Shown here: one piece after another, positions 1 to 6,938 of the stretch
Numbering within the stretch: position 1 is the stretch's first letter
Layout: each line of letters starts with the position of its first letter
Assembly (NCBI RefSeq): GCF_002795245.1
Contig: NZ_PGVG01000038.1
Location: 1-64,000 of the forward strand
Direction: 5' to 3'
Origin: Bradyrhizobium forestalis
GTDB lineage: Bacteria; Pseudomonadota; Alphaproteobacteria; Rhizobiales; Xanthobacteraceae
DNA length: 64,000 nucleotides
Program-made: the position numbers and the translations under genes
The notes under the pieces: model-generated
Databases searched by the model: none
Seen by the model: the letters and a program-made list of their open reading frames with translations, nothing else
What the model was told of the DNA's origin: nothing

Positions 1-125
1 AGGCGGAAGATGTTATCCAGGATCTTGGCGTTGTTCGGCTCCTGCTCGAACTTCACCAGCTGATTGTCCACGGTGTCCAGGCTCTCGCTGGTCTCCGTCA
101 AAAACTCCCGCAACAGATCATCCAT
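1..125 (-). CDS. cheA: Chemotaxis histidine kinase CheA, N-terminal fragment
   Basis: Only the first 41-42 codons are inside the window; the gene runs off the left edge. The translation begins MDDLLREFLTETSESLD and continues with LVKFEQEPNN and ILDNIFRL, the opening helix of the CheA Hpt (P1) domain that carries the phospho-accepting histidine a few residues further on. CheA phosphorylates CheY and CheB in response to chemoreceptors. The next upstream gene on the same strand is chpT, about 200 bp away and separated by a terminator-like hairpin, so the two are probably transcribed separately. The call rests on recognising the Hpt N-terminus only; kinase domains are not visible. Confidence 0.85.
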   Translation of the reverse strand, partial: MDDLLREFLTETSESLDTVDNQLVKFEQEPNNAKILDNIFR

Positions 126-255
126 GAAAACAGGCCTTCATACAGGAAGGGCGCGCACGAGGCGTGATGCGCCATTTCGGAATGGGGCCAGCTTCACCGC
201 AAAGCGTTTAATAATGGTTGAGTATGTGCAAAAGAACGGAACCAACAAAGAGATA

Positions 256-282
256 AGGCGCTCCGGACAAGCCGAAGCGCCT
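256..282 (-). terminator. Intrinsic terminator-like hairpin after chpT
   Basis: A 7-bp perfect arm pair (AGGCGCT / AGCGCCT) with extra CGG/CCG pairing inside. Read on the minus strand it is followed by a T-rich run (TATCTCTTTGTT). It lies between the chpT stop codon and the cheA start. Confidence 0.6.
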
Positions 283-322
283 CATAAAGATTCGATTAAG
301 CAGCCGAGCGCGACGGGTATGT

Positions 323-976
323 TTACGAAGCGCTAACGATGATGGCTTCGCCTTCGGGCGCAAGCGTCACCGTAAGTCCGCAGGACTGCGCGAGCAGCCG
401 CGTGTAGTAAGGCTGGATTGCATGCGCATCCGCAGCCGGACCACGCTCGCCGCTCAAGAGCTCGGAGATGTTCTGCGGCAAGCGCGCATTGTGCCCGGTC
501 GCTGTGATGCGGAAGCTCATCGTCTCGCCCTCGCCGATCGGATCAACCGTCAGCATGCCGCCGCGCGGGATCGTGTGCTGGGAAACGACCAGCATGTTGA
601 GCAGCAGCTTGACGCGATTCTTCGGCAGCAGCAGCCGCGGCAGATTCCAGGTGATCGAGCACTTGCCGTCCTCGATGTGGCCGCGCGCCATGGTCTGGGC
701 ATCGCCGAGATCGATCTGGGCGCCGGAGGAGCCGGCGGCGCCGAAGGCAAGGCGGCAGAACTGGAGCCGGGCGGAGGCGGTCTTGGCGCTCTTGCGAATC
801 AGATCGAGCGCGAACTCGCGATCCTCCGGCTTGGGATCGTCGTCGAGCACTTCGAGCCCGTTGACGATGGCGCCGACGGGGCTGATGAGGTCGTGGCAGA
901 CCCGCGAGCACAACAGCGCTGCGAGTTCGAGCATATCGGGAGCAGTAGCGGTCGCGGGCGACGAGGCGTCAGACAT
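323..976 (-). CDS. chpT: Histidine phosphotransferase ChpT
   Basis: 217 aa. In alphaproteobacteria ChpT is a dimeric phosphotransferase that passes phosphate from the hybrid kinase CckA to CtrA and CpdR, controlling cell cycle and motility. The N-terminal helix carries the phospho-histidine motif LLCSRVCHDLISPVGAI (residues about 18-34) with H at the HDL position. The rest resembles a degenerate HATPase fold, as expected for this family (formerly DUF2360). The start at 976 (MSDASS) is preferred over an upstream in-frame ATG at 1036, because the intervening residues are Pro/Arg-rich and a typical ChpT starts close to the helix. Neighbour to cheA on the same strand; divergent from cysQ. Confidence 0.88.
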   Translation of the reverse strand: MSDASSPATATAPDMLELAALLCSRVCHDLISPVGAIVNGLEVLDDDPKPEDREFALDLIRKSAKTASARLQFCRLAFGAAGSSGAQIDLGDAQTMARGHIEDGKCSITWNLPRLLLPKNRVKLLLNMLVVSQHTIPRGGMLTVDPIGEGETMSFRITATGHNARLPQNISELLSGERGPAADAHAIQPYYTRLLAQSCGLTVTLAPEGEAIIVSAS

Positions 977-1161
977 ATAATGGGGTCCTGGAGGGTTCCT
1001 GGAATTGCACGGCGCTGGACGCCGCGAATCACGCATGCTTGACGGATGCTGCGGGTTCTAACATTCGCCAGCCGGTGGCAGCTAGCTTGCGATAGGTTCG
1101 AGGCGGCCATAAGAGCTGCGGGCGAATCAACCGAGAGGGCAGACTTGCCGATGAATGAGGC

Positions 1162-1989
1162 ATGCAGGTGAGGATCATCGACGCCCAGGCCGCATCCGGA
1201 TTGATGGAGCCGCTCACCGCGCTGGTGGTGAAGGCGGGTGAAGCGATTCTTGCCGTCAACCGCGCCGCCATGCGGATCGACGGCAAGCAGGACGGCTCGC
1301 CGGTGACCGAGGCCGACCTGGCCGCGGACCGCATCATCGCAGACGGCCTCGCACAGCTCGCCGGCGACGTTCCGACGCTGTCGGAAGAGCGGACCCAGCT
1401 CGCCGCCCCACCGTTCCAGGGCAGCTTCTTCCTGATCGATCCGCTCGACGGGACCAAGGAGTTCGTCGCCGGCCGCGACGAGTTCACCGTCAACCTCGCG
1501 CTCGTGACGGACGGCGTGCCGCTGCTCGGCATCGTCAGCGCGCCCGCGCTCGGACTGCTCTGGCGCGGCATCGTCGGCCGTGGCGCCGAGCGGGTGGCGT
1601 TCAGCGGCGCAAGCATCGGGGCGGCCGAGCCGATCCACACCCGCAAGCTGCCGACGCGAGGAGAACCCTGGGTCGCGGCGGTGAGCCGCTCGCATGGCGA
1701 TCCCAAAAGCGAGGCGTTCATCGACAACAGGCCCAATGCCGTGAGGATGACGTGTGGCTCGGCCGTGAAATTCGGCCGGATCGCGGAAGGCAGCGCCGAC
1801 ATCTATCCCCGCTTCGGGCCGACCTCGGAATGGGACGTCGGGGCCGGCTGCGCGGTCGTGACCGCGGCTGGCGGCAGGGTGACCGACGGCAAGGGCGGCG
1901 AGCTCAGCTTCGGCCAGCGCAGCGCCACGGGCTTCATCATCCCGGAATTCATCGCCTGGGGCGACCCGCAGGCGGTAGGCTGCTACTGA
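1162..1989 (+). CDS. cysQ: 3'(2'),5'-bisphosphate nucleotidase CysQ
   Basis: 275 aa, normal for the family. CysQ dephosphorylates 3'-phosphoadenosine 5'-phosphate, the toxic by-product of sulfate assimilation, in the cytoplasm. It belongs to the inositol monophosphatase superfamily, and the Mg-binding signatures are all visible: LSEE at residues 73-76, DPLDGTKEF at 93-101 and the C-terminal SEWDVGAG near residue 222. An alternative start is Met15 (position 1204). The stop codon lies 9 bp from the end of the convergent YHS gene. No sulfate assimilation genes are adjacent, so the role is assigned from sequence alone. Confidence 0.9.
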   Translation: MQVRIIDAQAASGLMEPLTALVVKAGEAILAVNRAAMRIDGKQDGSPVTEADLAADRIIADGLAQLAGDVPTLSEERTQLAAPPFQGSFFLIDPLDGTKEFVAGRDEFTVNLALVTDGVPLLGIVSAPALGLLWRGIVGRGAERVAFSGASIGAAEPIHTRKLPTRGEPWVAAVSRSHGDPKSEAFIDNRPNAVRMTCGSAVKFGRIAEGSADIYPRFGPTSEWDVGAGCAVVTAAGGRVTDGKGGELSFGQRSATGFIIPEFIAWGDPQAVGCY

Positions 1990-1998
1990 CCGAGCTTG

Positions 1999-2514
1999 TT
2001 ACTGACCGAGCTGATCTCGGAGGGCCGGCCAGCGCTTGCCGACCTCATAGAGGAAGCGCTCGGGATCGGCGACGAAGGCGTCGCGATTGGCTTCCCGGCT
2101 GAACAAATACAGCCGCTGCGCCACGATCGCGAAGAAATGGGGATTGCCGGCGATGGTGACGCCGCGAGCGATATCGGCGGGGTCATAGCCGCCGAATTGC
2201 GGACCATAAATCTCGGGATGGGCCAGGAAGGAAGCCCGGTTGCCCTCGTTGCGGAAGCGCCAGACGGCACCCCAGAGATTCGCCTCGAACTCCGCCGTCC
2301 CCTGCACTGCGGTGCCGGCGACGAAATAAGCGACGGGGTCGAAACCCTCGATGGCAACGCCGGTGAAGCGGTTGACGACGATCCGTTCGGTGGTGGCGGC
2401 CTCGACCGGCAACTCTGGGCAGGCGAACCAAATGCCCGCCAGCAGGCAGACGAGGCGGCCGATCAAGGCAATTCCGGGGCGCAAAGGGCTATCTTCCTGC
2501 CGTTGTGCCGTCAT
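1999..2514 (-). CDS. YHS-domain protein with N-terminal membrane/signal segment
   Basis: 171 aa from the chosen ATG (in-frame alternative at 2532; neither has a strong ribosome site). A hydrophobic segment at about residues 16-38 ending near VEAA looks like a signal peptide or anchor. It is followed by a YHS-like domain with GFDPVAYFVAG and FRNEGNRASFLAHPEIYGPQFGGY, the usual pattern in which an Asp-Pro-Val-Ala-Tyr strand precedes a fold often associated with metal binding. Exact function is unknown; such proteins are common as exported single-domain proteins in rhizobia. Convergent with cysQ. Confidence 0.7.
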   Translation of the reverse strand: MTAQRQEDSPLRPGIALIGRLVCLLAGIWFACPELPVEAATTERIVVNRFTGVAIEGFDPVAYFVAGTAVQGTAEFEANLWGAVWRFRNEGNRASFLAHPEIYGPQFGGYDPADIARGVTIAGNPHFFAIVAQRLYLFSREANRDAFVADPERFLYEVGKRWPALRDQLGQ

Positions 2515-2623
2515 AGTTGCTGCGGATAACATCCGAGTCGAGGGGACATTCGGCGCAACCTAGAGCCGTGCCTGTTGGCGTCAGGTTAAGGAAGCGACCG
2601 GTTTCGGTACCAGGGGTTCTTTT

Positions 2624-3229
2624 ATGACTTTCGCATCACGCCTTGCTGCGCTCGCGCTTGCCGCGATGATCGGCTGGATCGTGCCGGCCTCCGCCCAGCA
2701 GGCGCCGCCGCCTAACCTGCCGCCGCCGCAGCGGACCCCGACGCCCAATACCTATGGGCCGGACGAGCTGGTGACCGCCGGCCACCGCTTCTTCGGCAAC
2801 GTCTCGCGCGGGCTCGCCTCGATCATCGAGAAGGCGGTCAGCCAATGGGGCCTGCCGAACGGCTACATCCTGGGTGAGGAAGGCTCCGGCGCCTTCGTCG
2901 CCGGCCTGCGCTACGGCGAAGGCACGCTCTACACCAAGAATGCCGGCGACCTCAGGGTTTACTGGCAGGGTCCCTCGCTCGGCTTCGACTGGGGCGGCGA
3001 CGGCGCGCGCACCATGACGCTGGTCTACAACCTGCCCGCCACCAACGCGATCTACCAGCGCTTCGGCGGCATCGACGGCTCGGCCTACATCATCGGCGGC
3101 TTCGGCATGACCGCGCTCACCTCCAACAACATCGTGCTGGTGCCGATCCGCTCCGGCCTCGGCCTGCGGCTGGGCGCCAATATCGGCTATCTCAAATACA
3201 CCCCGCGGGCGACCTGGAACCCGTTCTAG
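2624..3229 (+). CDS. EipA-family envelope protein (DUF1134)
   Basis: 201 aa. A clear Sec signal peptide (residues 1-24, cleavage after SAQ or ASA) precedes a Pro-rich linker and the DUF1134 core with GYILGEEGSGAFVAGLRYGEG, the glycine-rich GFDWGGDGAR, and a C-terminal small beta-barrel-like section (IRSGLGLRLGANIGYLKYT). DUF1134 is the EipA family, a periplasmic protein needed for envelope integrity in Brucella; function here is by family inference. The gene stands alone between the YHS gene and the coiled-coil gene. Confidence 0.82.
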   Translation: MTFASRLAALALAAMIGWIVPASAQQAPPPNLPPPQRTPTPNTYGPDELVTAGHRFFGNVSRGLASIIEKAVSQWGLPNGYILGEEGSGAFVAGLRYGEGTLYTKNAGDLRVYWQGPSLGFDWGGDGARTMTLVYNLPATNAIYQRFGGIDGSAYIIGGFGMTALTSNNIVLVPIRSGLGLRLGANIGYLKYTPRATWNPF

Positions 3230-3349
3230 GTCCTCGCCCTCCCATCCGCCGACCGATCAAGGTTAACGACAGAGCGGGGCTGGCTTTTTGCCGGCCCGCC
3301 ATGGCATTGTCGTTGGTGAATTTTTCCTTAAGCTTGGGAGTTCTGGCCC

Positions 3350-4648
3350 ATGGTCGAACCGATCATGTACCTGGCGATCGGTTTCCTGCTCTCGATGCTG
3401 TGCGGGCTCGCGATCGTGCCGCTGGTGCATAACCGCGCGGTACGCCTGACCACGCGCCGGCTCGAGGCCGCAACCCCGCTGTCGATGGCCGAGATCCAGG
3501 CCGACAAGGACCAGCTCCGTGCCGAATTCGCCATGTCGGCGCGGCGGCTCGAGATGAGCGTCGAGCAGCTCAAGAACAAGACCACGAGCCAGCTCGCCGA
3601 GCTCGGCAAGAAGAGCGACGCCATCAACCGCATGAAGATCGAGCTTGGCGAGAAGAACGCCACGATCTTCGCGCTGGAGGCGCGCGAGAAGGCGGTGAAG
3701 GAGCAGCTCCGCGCCACCGAAGAGGAATTCAGCGCCAAGACGGAAGCCTTGCGCCAGGCCGAGATCGCGCTGGCCGACAAGCAGGCCGAGCTCGCCAAGA
3801 TCAACTCTGAACTCTCCGACCGCTCGATGATGGCGGAGAGCCGCCAGGTCGAGCTGGTCGCCGTGCGCGCGCAGATCGAGGCATTGAAGAACCGCGTCGG
3901 CGATGCCGAGAAGGAATTTGCCGCGACGCAAGCGCGCCTTACGCAGGAGCGGACCGAATCCGAGACCGCCTCGCGCGAGCTCGGCGAGGCCCGCGGACGC
4001 GTCGAGAATCTGGGCCAGCGCGTCACCGAGCTCGATCGTCAGCTGCTCGTGCAGGTCAAGGAAGCCGAGATGCTGTCGGGCCGCGTCGCCGACCTCGAGG
4101 GGCGCCTTGCCACGCAAGGCAAGCTGCTCGCCGAGCGCGACTATGAGAACAACCAGCTCCGCCAGGCCAACGAGAGCAATGAGCGCACCATTAAGGAGCT
4201 GCGCGTCGAGATCGCCGCCCTGAGCGGCGGCAAATCGTCGGCGGCCATGGAACAGCTGCGCGCGGAAAAGGCCGCGCTGGAGGAGCAGCTCCGCACCGCG
4301 CGCGACGAGCGCGCCAAGCTCCAGCGCGACATCAACGCGATCCAGCAGCAGGCGGAGAGTTCCTGGGCGACCGAGCGGATGGAGAACGCGCTTCTGCGCG
4401 AGCGCATCAACGACATCGCGGCGGAAGTCGCCAAGCTCGCGATGCAGCTCGAAGGCCCGAACTCGCCGATCGAGGCGCTGCTCGCGGCCGAGGCCGGCCA
4501 GCCGCCGAAGCCGGCGCCGCGCCCGGCCAATGATGCCGCAACCAATGGGGCGGCCGCCGCCAGCCTGCCCGAGGGCGGCGGAACGCTGGCCGAGCGCATC
4601 CGCGCGCTGCAGGCCCACGCCTCCCGCGCCCGCCAGCAGGGCGCGTAA
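3350..4648 (+). CDS. Membrane-anchored long coiled-coil protein, function unknown
   Basis: 432 aa. One N-terminal transmembrane helix (MYLAIGFLLSMLCGLAIVPL, residues 6-25) is followed by about 340 residues rich in Glu, Lys, Ala, Leu and Arg in heptad-like order, predicted coiled coil, then a Pro/Ala-rich tail (QPPKPAPRPANDAA). No catalytic motif is visible. The architecture fits an inner-membrane protein with a long cytoplasmic or periplasmic rod. It could be a scaffold or envelope-linked protein; I do not recognise a named family. Start ATG follows a TTCCTTAAGCTTGGGAG stretch with a usable Shine-Dalgarno. Confidence 0.75.
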   Translation: MVEPIMYLAIGFLLSMLCGLAIVPLVHNRAVRLTTRRLEAATPLSMAEIQADKDQLRAEFAMSARRLEMSVEQLKNKTTSQLAELGKKSDAINRMKIELGEKNATIFALEAREKAVKEQLRATEEEFSAKTEALRQAEIALADKQAELAKINSELSDRSMMAESRQVELVAVRAQIEALKNRVGDAEKEFAATQARLTQERTESETASRELGEARGRVENLGQRVTELDRQLLVQVKEAEMLSGRVADLEGRLATQGKLLAERDYENNQLRQANESNERTIKELRVEIAALSGGKSSAAMEQLRAEKAALEEQLRTARDERAKLQRDINAIQQQAESSWATERMENALLRERINDIAAEVAKLAMQLEGPNSPIEALLAAEAGQPPKPAPRPANDAATNGAAAASLPEGGGTLAERIRALQAHASRARQQGA

Positions 4649-4724
4649 CTGGGCTGAAAAGGCGGTTTCCCTGGCGAATCACCGGATTGACGCGAGGTTT
4701 TCCGGACCTTGGGCGCCTGGAAAC

Positions 4725-4753
4725 TTGACACCTTAAGCCCGCACTTCTAAATC
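4725..4753 (+). promoter_or_regulatory. Candidate sigma-70-type promoter for tRNA-Val
   Basis: TTGACA (4725-4730), a 17-nt spacer, then TAAATC (4748-4753), about 55 bp upstream of the mature tRNA. It overlaps a 7-bp inverted repeat AGCCCGC/GCGGGCT (4736-4760), which could instead be the terminator of the coiled-coil gene. Confidence 0.35.
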
Positions 4754-4807
4754 GCGGGCTCCGATGTGCCGGCCGGCCGAAAGTCCGGCCGCCTGCATGA
4801 TGGTCCC

Positions 4808-4882
4808 GGGCGCATAGCTCAGCGGGAGAGCGTTCCCTTCACACGGGAGAGGTCCAAGGTTCGATCCCTTGTGCGCCCACCA
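4808..4882 (+). tRNA. tRNA-Val (anticodon CAC)
   Basis: 75 nt with encoded CCA (4880-4882). The cloverleaf is complete: acceptor GGGCGCA/TGCGCCC, D arm GCTC-GAGC, anticodon stem TTCCC/GGGAG with loop TTCACAC giving anticodon CAC (codon GUG), variable loop AGGTC, and T arm CAAGG-TTCGATC-CCTTG. A decayed second copy lies 200 bp downstream. Confidence 0.95.
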
Positions 4883-4919
4883 TCCATCCTCTGGCTGCCT
4901 TTGGGGGCCAGAATCAAAA

Positions 4920-5072
4920 AATGTCGAAAACAACCCCATGCACAGTAGCCGACGTCAGTCGGATCAAGGGCTTGCGCTTTTCCGAATCCCCCTTGCTCCG
5001 TCGGGCAAAACAGGGGCATGATGGCATTGTCCCGGAGGCCTATCGGGATGCCGCGCACGAGCTCTGCCGCAC
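4920..5072 (+). repeat. Left copy of a diverged ~150-bp direct repeat flanking the 5-8 kb cassette
   Basis: Shares blocks in the same order and orientation with 7893-8048: CGAAAACAAC, TCAGTCGGATCAA, TTTTCCGAAT, CGTCGGGCAAAACAG and GATGGCAT, and further on GAGCTCTGC. Blocks are separated by diverged spacers of similar length. It sits between the intact and the decayed tRNA-Val copies. Confidence 0.7.
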
Positions 5073-5081
5073 GCCATCTAC

Positions 5082-5154
5082 GAGCACATAGCTAAGCGGG
5101 AGAGCGTTCGCTTCACACGCGAGAGGTCCATTGTTCGTCCCAGTGCGCCCACCA
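5082..5154 (+). pseudogene. Decayed tRNA-Val(CAC) copy
   Basis: Colinear with the intact tRNA-Val at 4808 and keeps TAGC, GCGGGAGAGCGTTC, the loop TTCACAC and the 3' end TGCGCCCACCA. The acceptor stem has two mismatches (GAGCACA against TGCGCCC) and the T arm is broken (CATTG-TTCGTC-CCAGTG, one base short). The anticodon stem, however, has a paired change (TTCGC/GCGAG in place of TTCCC/GGGAG), which suggests descent from a once functional, different tRNA-Val. Retained tRNA 3' ends like this are typical traces of integration at a tRNA gene. Confidence 0.7.
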
Positions 5155-5228
5155 CTTCTCTTGGATCAAGATTTCTCTGAGTCTTTCCGTCCTGTGCCGC
5201 GTACCGCGTACATCTGCTCGCAGGAGAG

Positions 5229-5981
5229 CTAAAGTCCAGGACCTGTTATCGGCGGAATGTCAACTTTTACTGAGGCGATAGCGTCGTTCCATTGACCGCT
5301 AATCCATTGGATTTTCTCGAAGTAATTTGGGTTGTCGCGCGTGCTCCGTAATTTGGCCTGCAGGTTGTCGCGAATGTTGCGATAGTAGGTGACATCTTTG
5401 TTCACGTAAAATTCGTTTCCTCGCGAGTTGAATTTCGCGGCCGACACTTCGGCAACAACGCCATTCAGAAAGTTTACGAACATCATTCCGTCGCTGGCCT
5501 GGCGGACCGCGTGCCCGTGGCCGCATCGCTCCGCCGCATCCGATATTCGACTTTCCAAGACTACTCGTGGATAACGAGCTAACCTTGCCTCGTTTTCGTA
5601 AGCCCTAACGAGCGCCTCGCCAAAAATGATATCGCCGCTGTGATAGAGCGGCCCAAGAGTGATAGCCCCGCGGATCAAATAGTCTTCTGCAAGCAACTCA
5701 ACGGTCAAGAGCTCGATTAAATCGAGTAGGATTCTAAGGCCACCTGGAGTTGGCTCGGTACTGAAGGCCATGGCATCTGAGATACTAATAGAGCGGAAGT
5801 CTTCCTGCCATGCGCTGTCTCCATGCCAACGACGATAGGGCGTTTGGATTTGCTTGAGTAGCTTGATTACCCGTTTCGGGGTGATGAGACCTCGATTAAT
5901 GTCCTTCACAACCTCCTTGAAGCCGAGGACGTCAACGAATGCACAATATCGTTCATGATAGATGGGCTTTTCGAAATTCAA
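5229..5981 (-). CDS. Nucleotide-cyclase-fold protein of a possible defence unit
   Basis: 250 aa; not a standard adenylate cyclase, but the class III layout can be traced. FVDVLGF at 15-21 matches the first metal-binding Asp strand (D17). ISDAMAF at 67-73 matches the second metal Asp (D69). RGAITLGPLYHSGDIIFGEA at 104-123 followed by LVRAYENEARLARYPRV resembles the region that in cyclases carries the GxxxxGxxIG and N-AR elements. Both metal aspartates are therefore present, so metal-dependent nucleotide chemistry is possible but not shown. It is the last gene of a same-strand run (HTH, tRNA-like, Abi_C, this gene) with a 71-bp gap from the Abi_C gene. Its lower GC and AT-richer codons differ from the neighbours and suggest transfer. 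The substrate is unknown. Confidence 0.6.
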   Translation of the reverse strand: MNFEKPIYHERYCAFVDVLGFKEVVKDINRGLITPKRVIKLLKQIQTPYRRWHGDSAWQEDFRSISISDAMAFSTEPTPGGLRILLDLIELLTVELLAEDYLIRGAITLGPLYHSGDIIFGEALVRAYENEARLARYPRVVLESRISDAAERCGHGHAVRQASDGMMFVNFLNGVVAEVSAAKFNSRGNEFYVNKDVTYYRNIRDNLQAKLRSTRDNPNYFEKIQWISGQWNDAIASVKVDIPPITGPGL

Positions 5982-6052
5982 TTTGTTCCGCCCTTTGCAA
6001 AGAATGCAAGCCGCCGAAATCTAGTCCGGAGTATTCGCTCGACGGTGTGATA

Positions 6053-6802
6053 TTACGTGTTCTTTTCCTTCCAGGTCTGAACGATGAAAGTTGCCATCGT
6101 ACCTGAGAGGTTGACGGCAAGTTGAGCGTGGCGGGCTGACGGCCGAATAGGTTTTCCGCCCTGTCCATGCGCGTCACCGATGCGATTGCGGAGCGACCCA
6201 AGTCCTTCAACTACGCTTGTGCACCCACCTAATATCCGCTTGAAGATATCTTCGGTGTGCTGGCTCGGAGCCAGCTTCAGCTCCGTTGCCACTGACTTGT
6301 AGAGTGCTGGCAAATCATCCCTTTCATTGTAGGTCCGGCCGCTCTCATCGAGAACGCGCTTGCAGACCGTTTCAAGTAAGGTTCTAGCGCTGGTGATCGC
6401 CCCTTCTGGGTCTCTATGACGCCGATTTAGGGCCTTCTCCCATACTATGTGCACGCCATCAGCGTCGAACGATGCGAGCGCATCAGATGCAACGGAGTCG
6501 ACAGGCGAGCGATTCGTCCCTTCGAGGTAGTTAAACAGGGGAGACAACTCGCTGCGAACATGAAGACGGCGTGGCTCCCACGATTTGTCCACGCCCTTAA
6601 TATACGACCAAAAATGATTGAGATCCCGGCATGTCCTAACAAAAGGCGGCAGCAGCGGCGCAAGGGTCGGATCCTGCATCAGCAGACCCCGCAGCTGGCT
6701 GTACATGCCCGAGCTACCGCGGTTACCCTCGCAGGCAGCGAGCAATATGCTCTCCATCATCTGTACCTGCTCCCTTGGGGAGTCCGGAATATCATCGAAC
6801 AT
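6053..6802 (-). CDS. Abortive-infection C-terminal (Abi_C) domain protein with HEPN-type RNase motif
   Basis: 249 aa. The C-terminal half (about 130-245) matches the pattern I know as the Abi_C domain: SARTLLETVCKRVLDESG, a short variable part, ILGGCTSVVEGLGSLRN and then GDAHGQG. Within it RNRIGDAH (residues 205-212) fits the R-(N/D/H)-X(4-6)-H signature of HEPN ribonucleases, with R205 and H212 as candidate catalytic residues. The N-terminal 125 residues are helical and of unknown function, possibly a sensor. Upstream by only 17 bp lies a tRNA-like gene on the same strand, and the ribosome site GAGGCAGG falls in that gap. Downstream is a cyclase-like gene. Phage-defence or toxin role is inferred from the domain family and island setting. 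Confidence 0.72.
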   Translation of the reverse strand: MFDDIPDSPREQVQMMESILLAACEGNRGSSGMYSQLRGLLMQDPTLAPLLPPFVRTCRDLNHFWSYIKGVDKSWEPRRLHVRSELSPLFNYLEGTNRSPVDSVASDALASFDADGVHIVWEKALNRRHRDPEGAITSARTLLETVCKRVLDESGRTYNERDDLPALYKSVATELKLAPSQHTEDIFKRILGGCTSVVEGLGSLRNRIGDAHGQGGKPIRPSARHAQLAVNLSGTMATFIVQTWKEKNT

Positions 6803-6819
6803 ACCTGCCTCGTGGAAAT

Positions 6820-6923
6820 TGGGCGCGGCTGCGGGACTTGAACCCGCACGCTCCTGCCTCTAGGTAGGTATTGCGAGACTACCCAGATCGAAAGCAGGGC
6901 TCTATCCTTTGAGCTAAGCCGCG
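6820..6923 (-). tRNA. tRNA-like gene with a 29-nt enlarged anticodon loop
   Basis: 104 nt including CCA (6820-6822). Read on the minus strand: 7-bp acceptor CGCGGCT/AGCCGCG, TA, D arm GCTC-AAAGGATA-GAGC, anticodon stem CCTGC/GCAGG, variable AGCGT, T arm GCGGG-TTCAAGT-CCCGC, discriminator C. The anticodon stem encloses 36 nt instead of 7, and inside it is an 8-bp hairpin, CTGGGTAG/CTACCTAG with an 11-nt loop. If 29 nt were spliced out, a loop such as TTTCGAG (anticodon TCG, Arg) could form, but the anticodon cannot be fixed from sequence. It lies between an HTH gene and the Abi_C gene, 15 and 17 bp away, all on one strand. It may be a degenerate tRNA, an intron-like insertion, or a decoy/sensor RNA. 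Confidence 0.55.
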
Positions 6924-6938
6924 ATCTCGACGAGACGG

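Noticed and set aside
6820..6923. Group I intron in a tRNA gene
   Set aside because: The insert is only 29 nt, far shorter than any group I intron, and lacks its conserved core.
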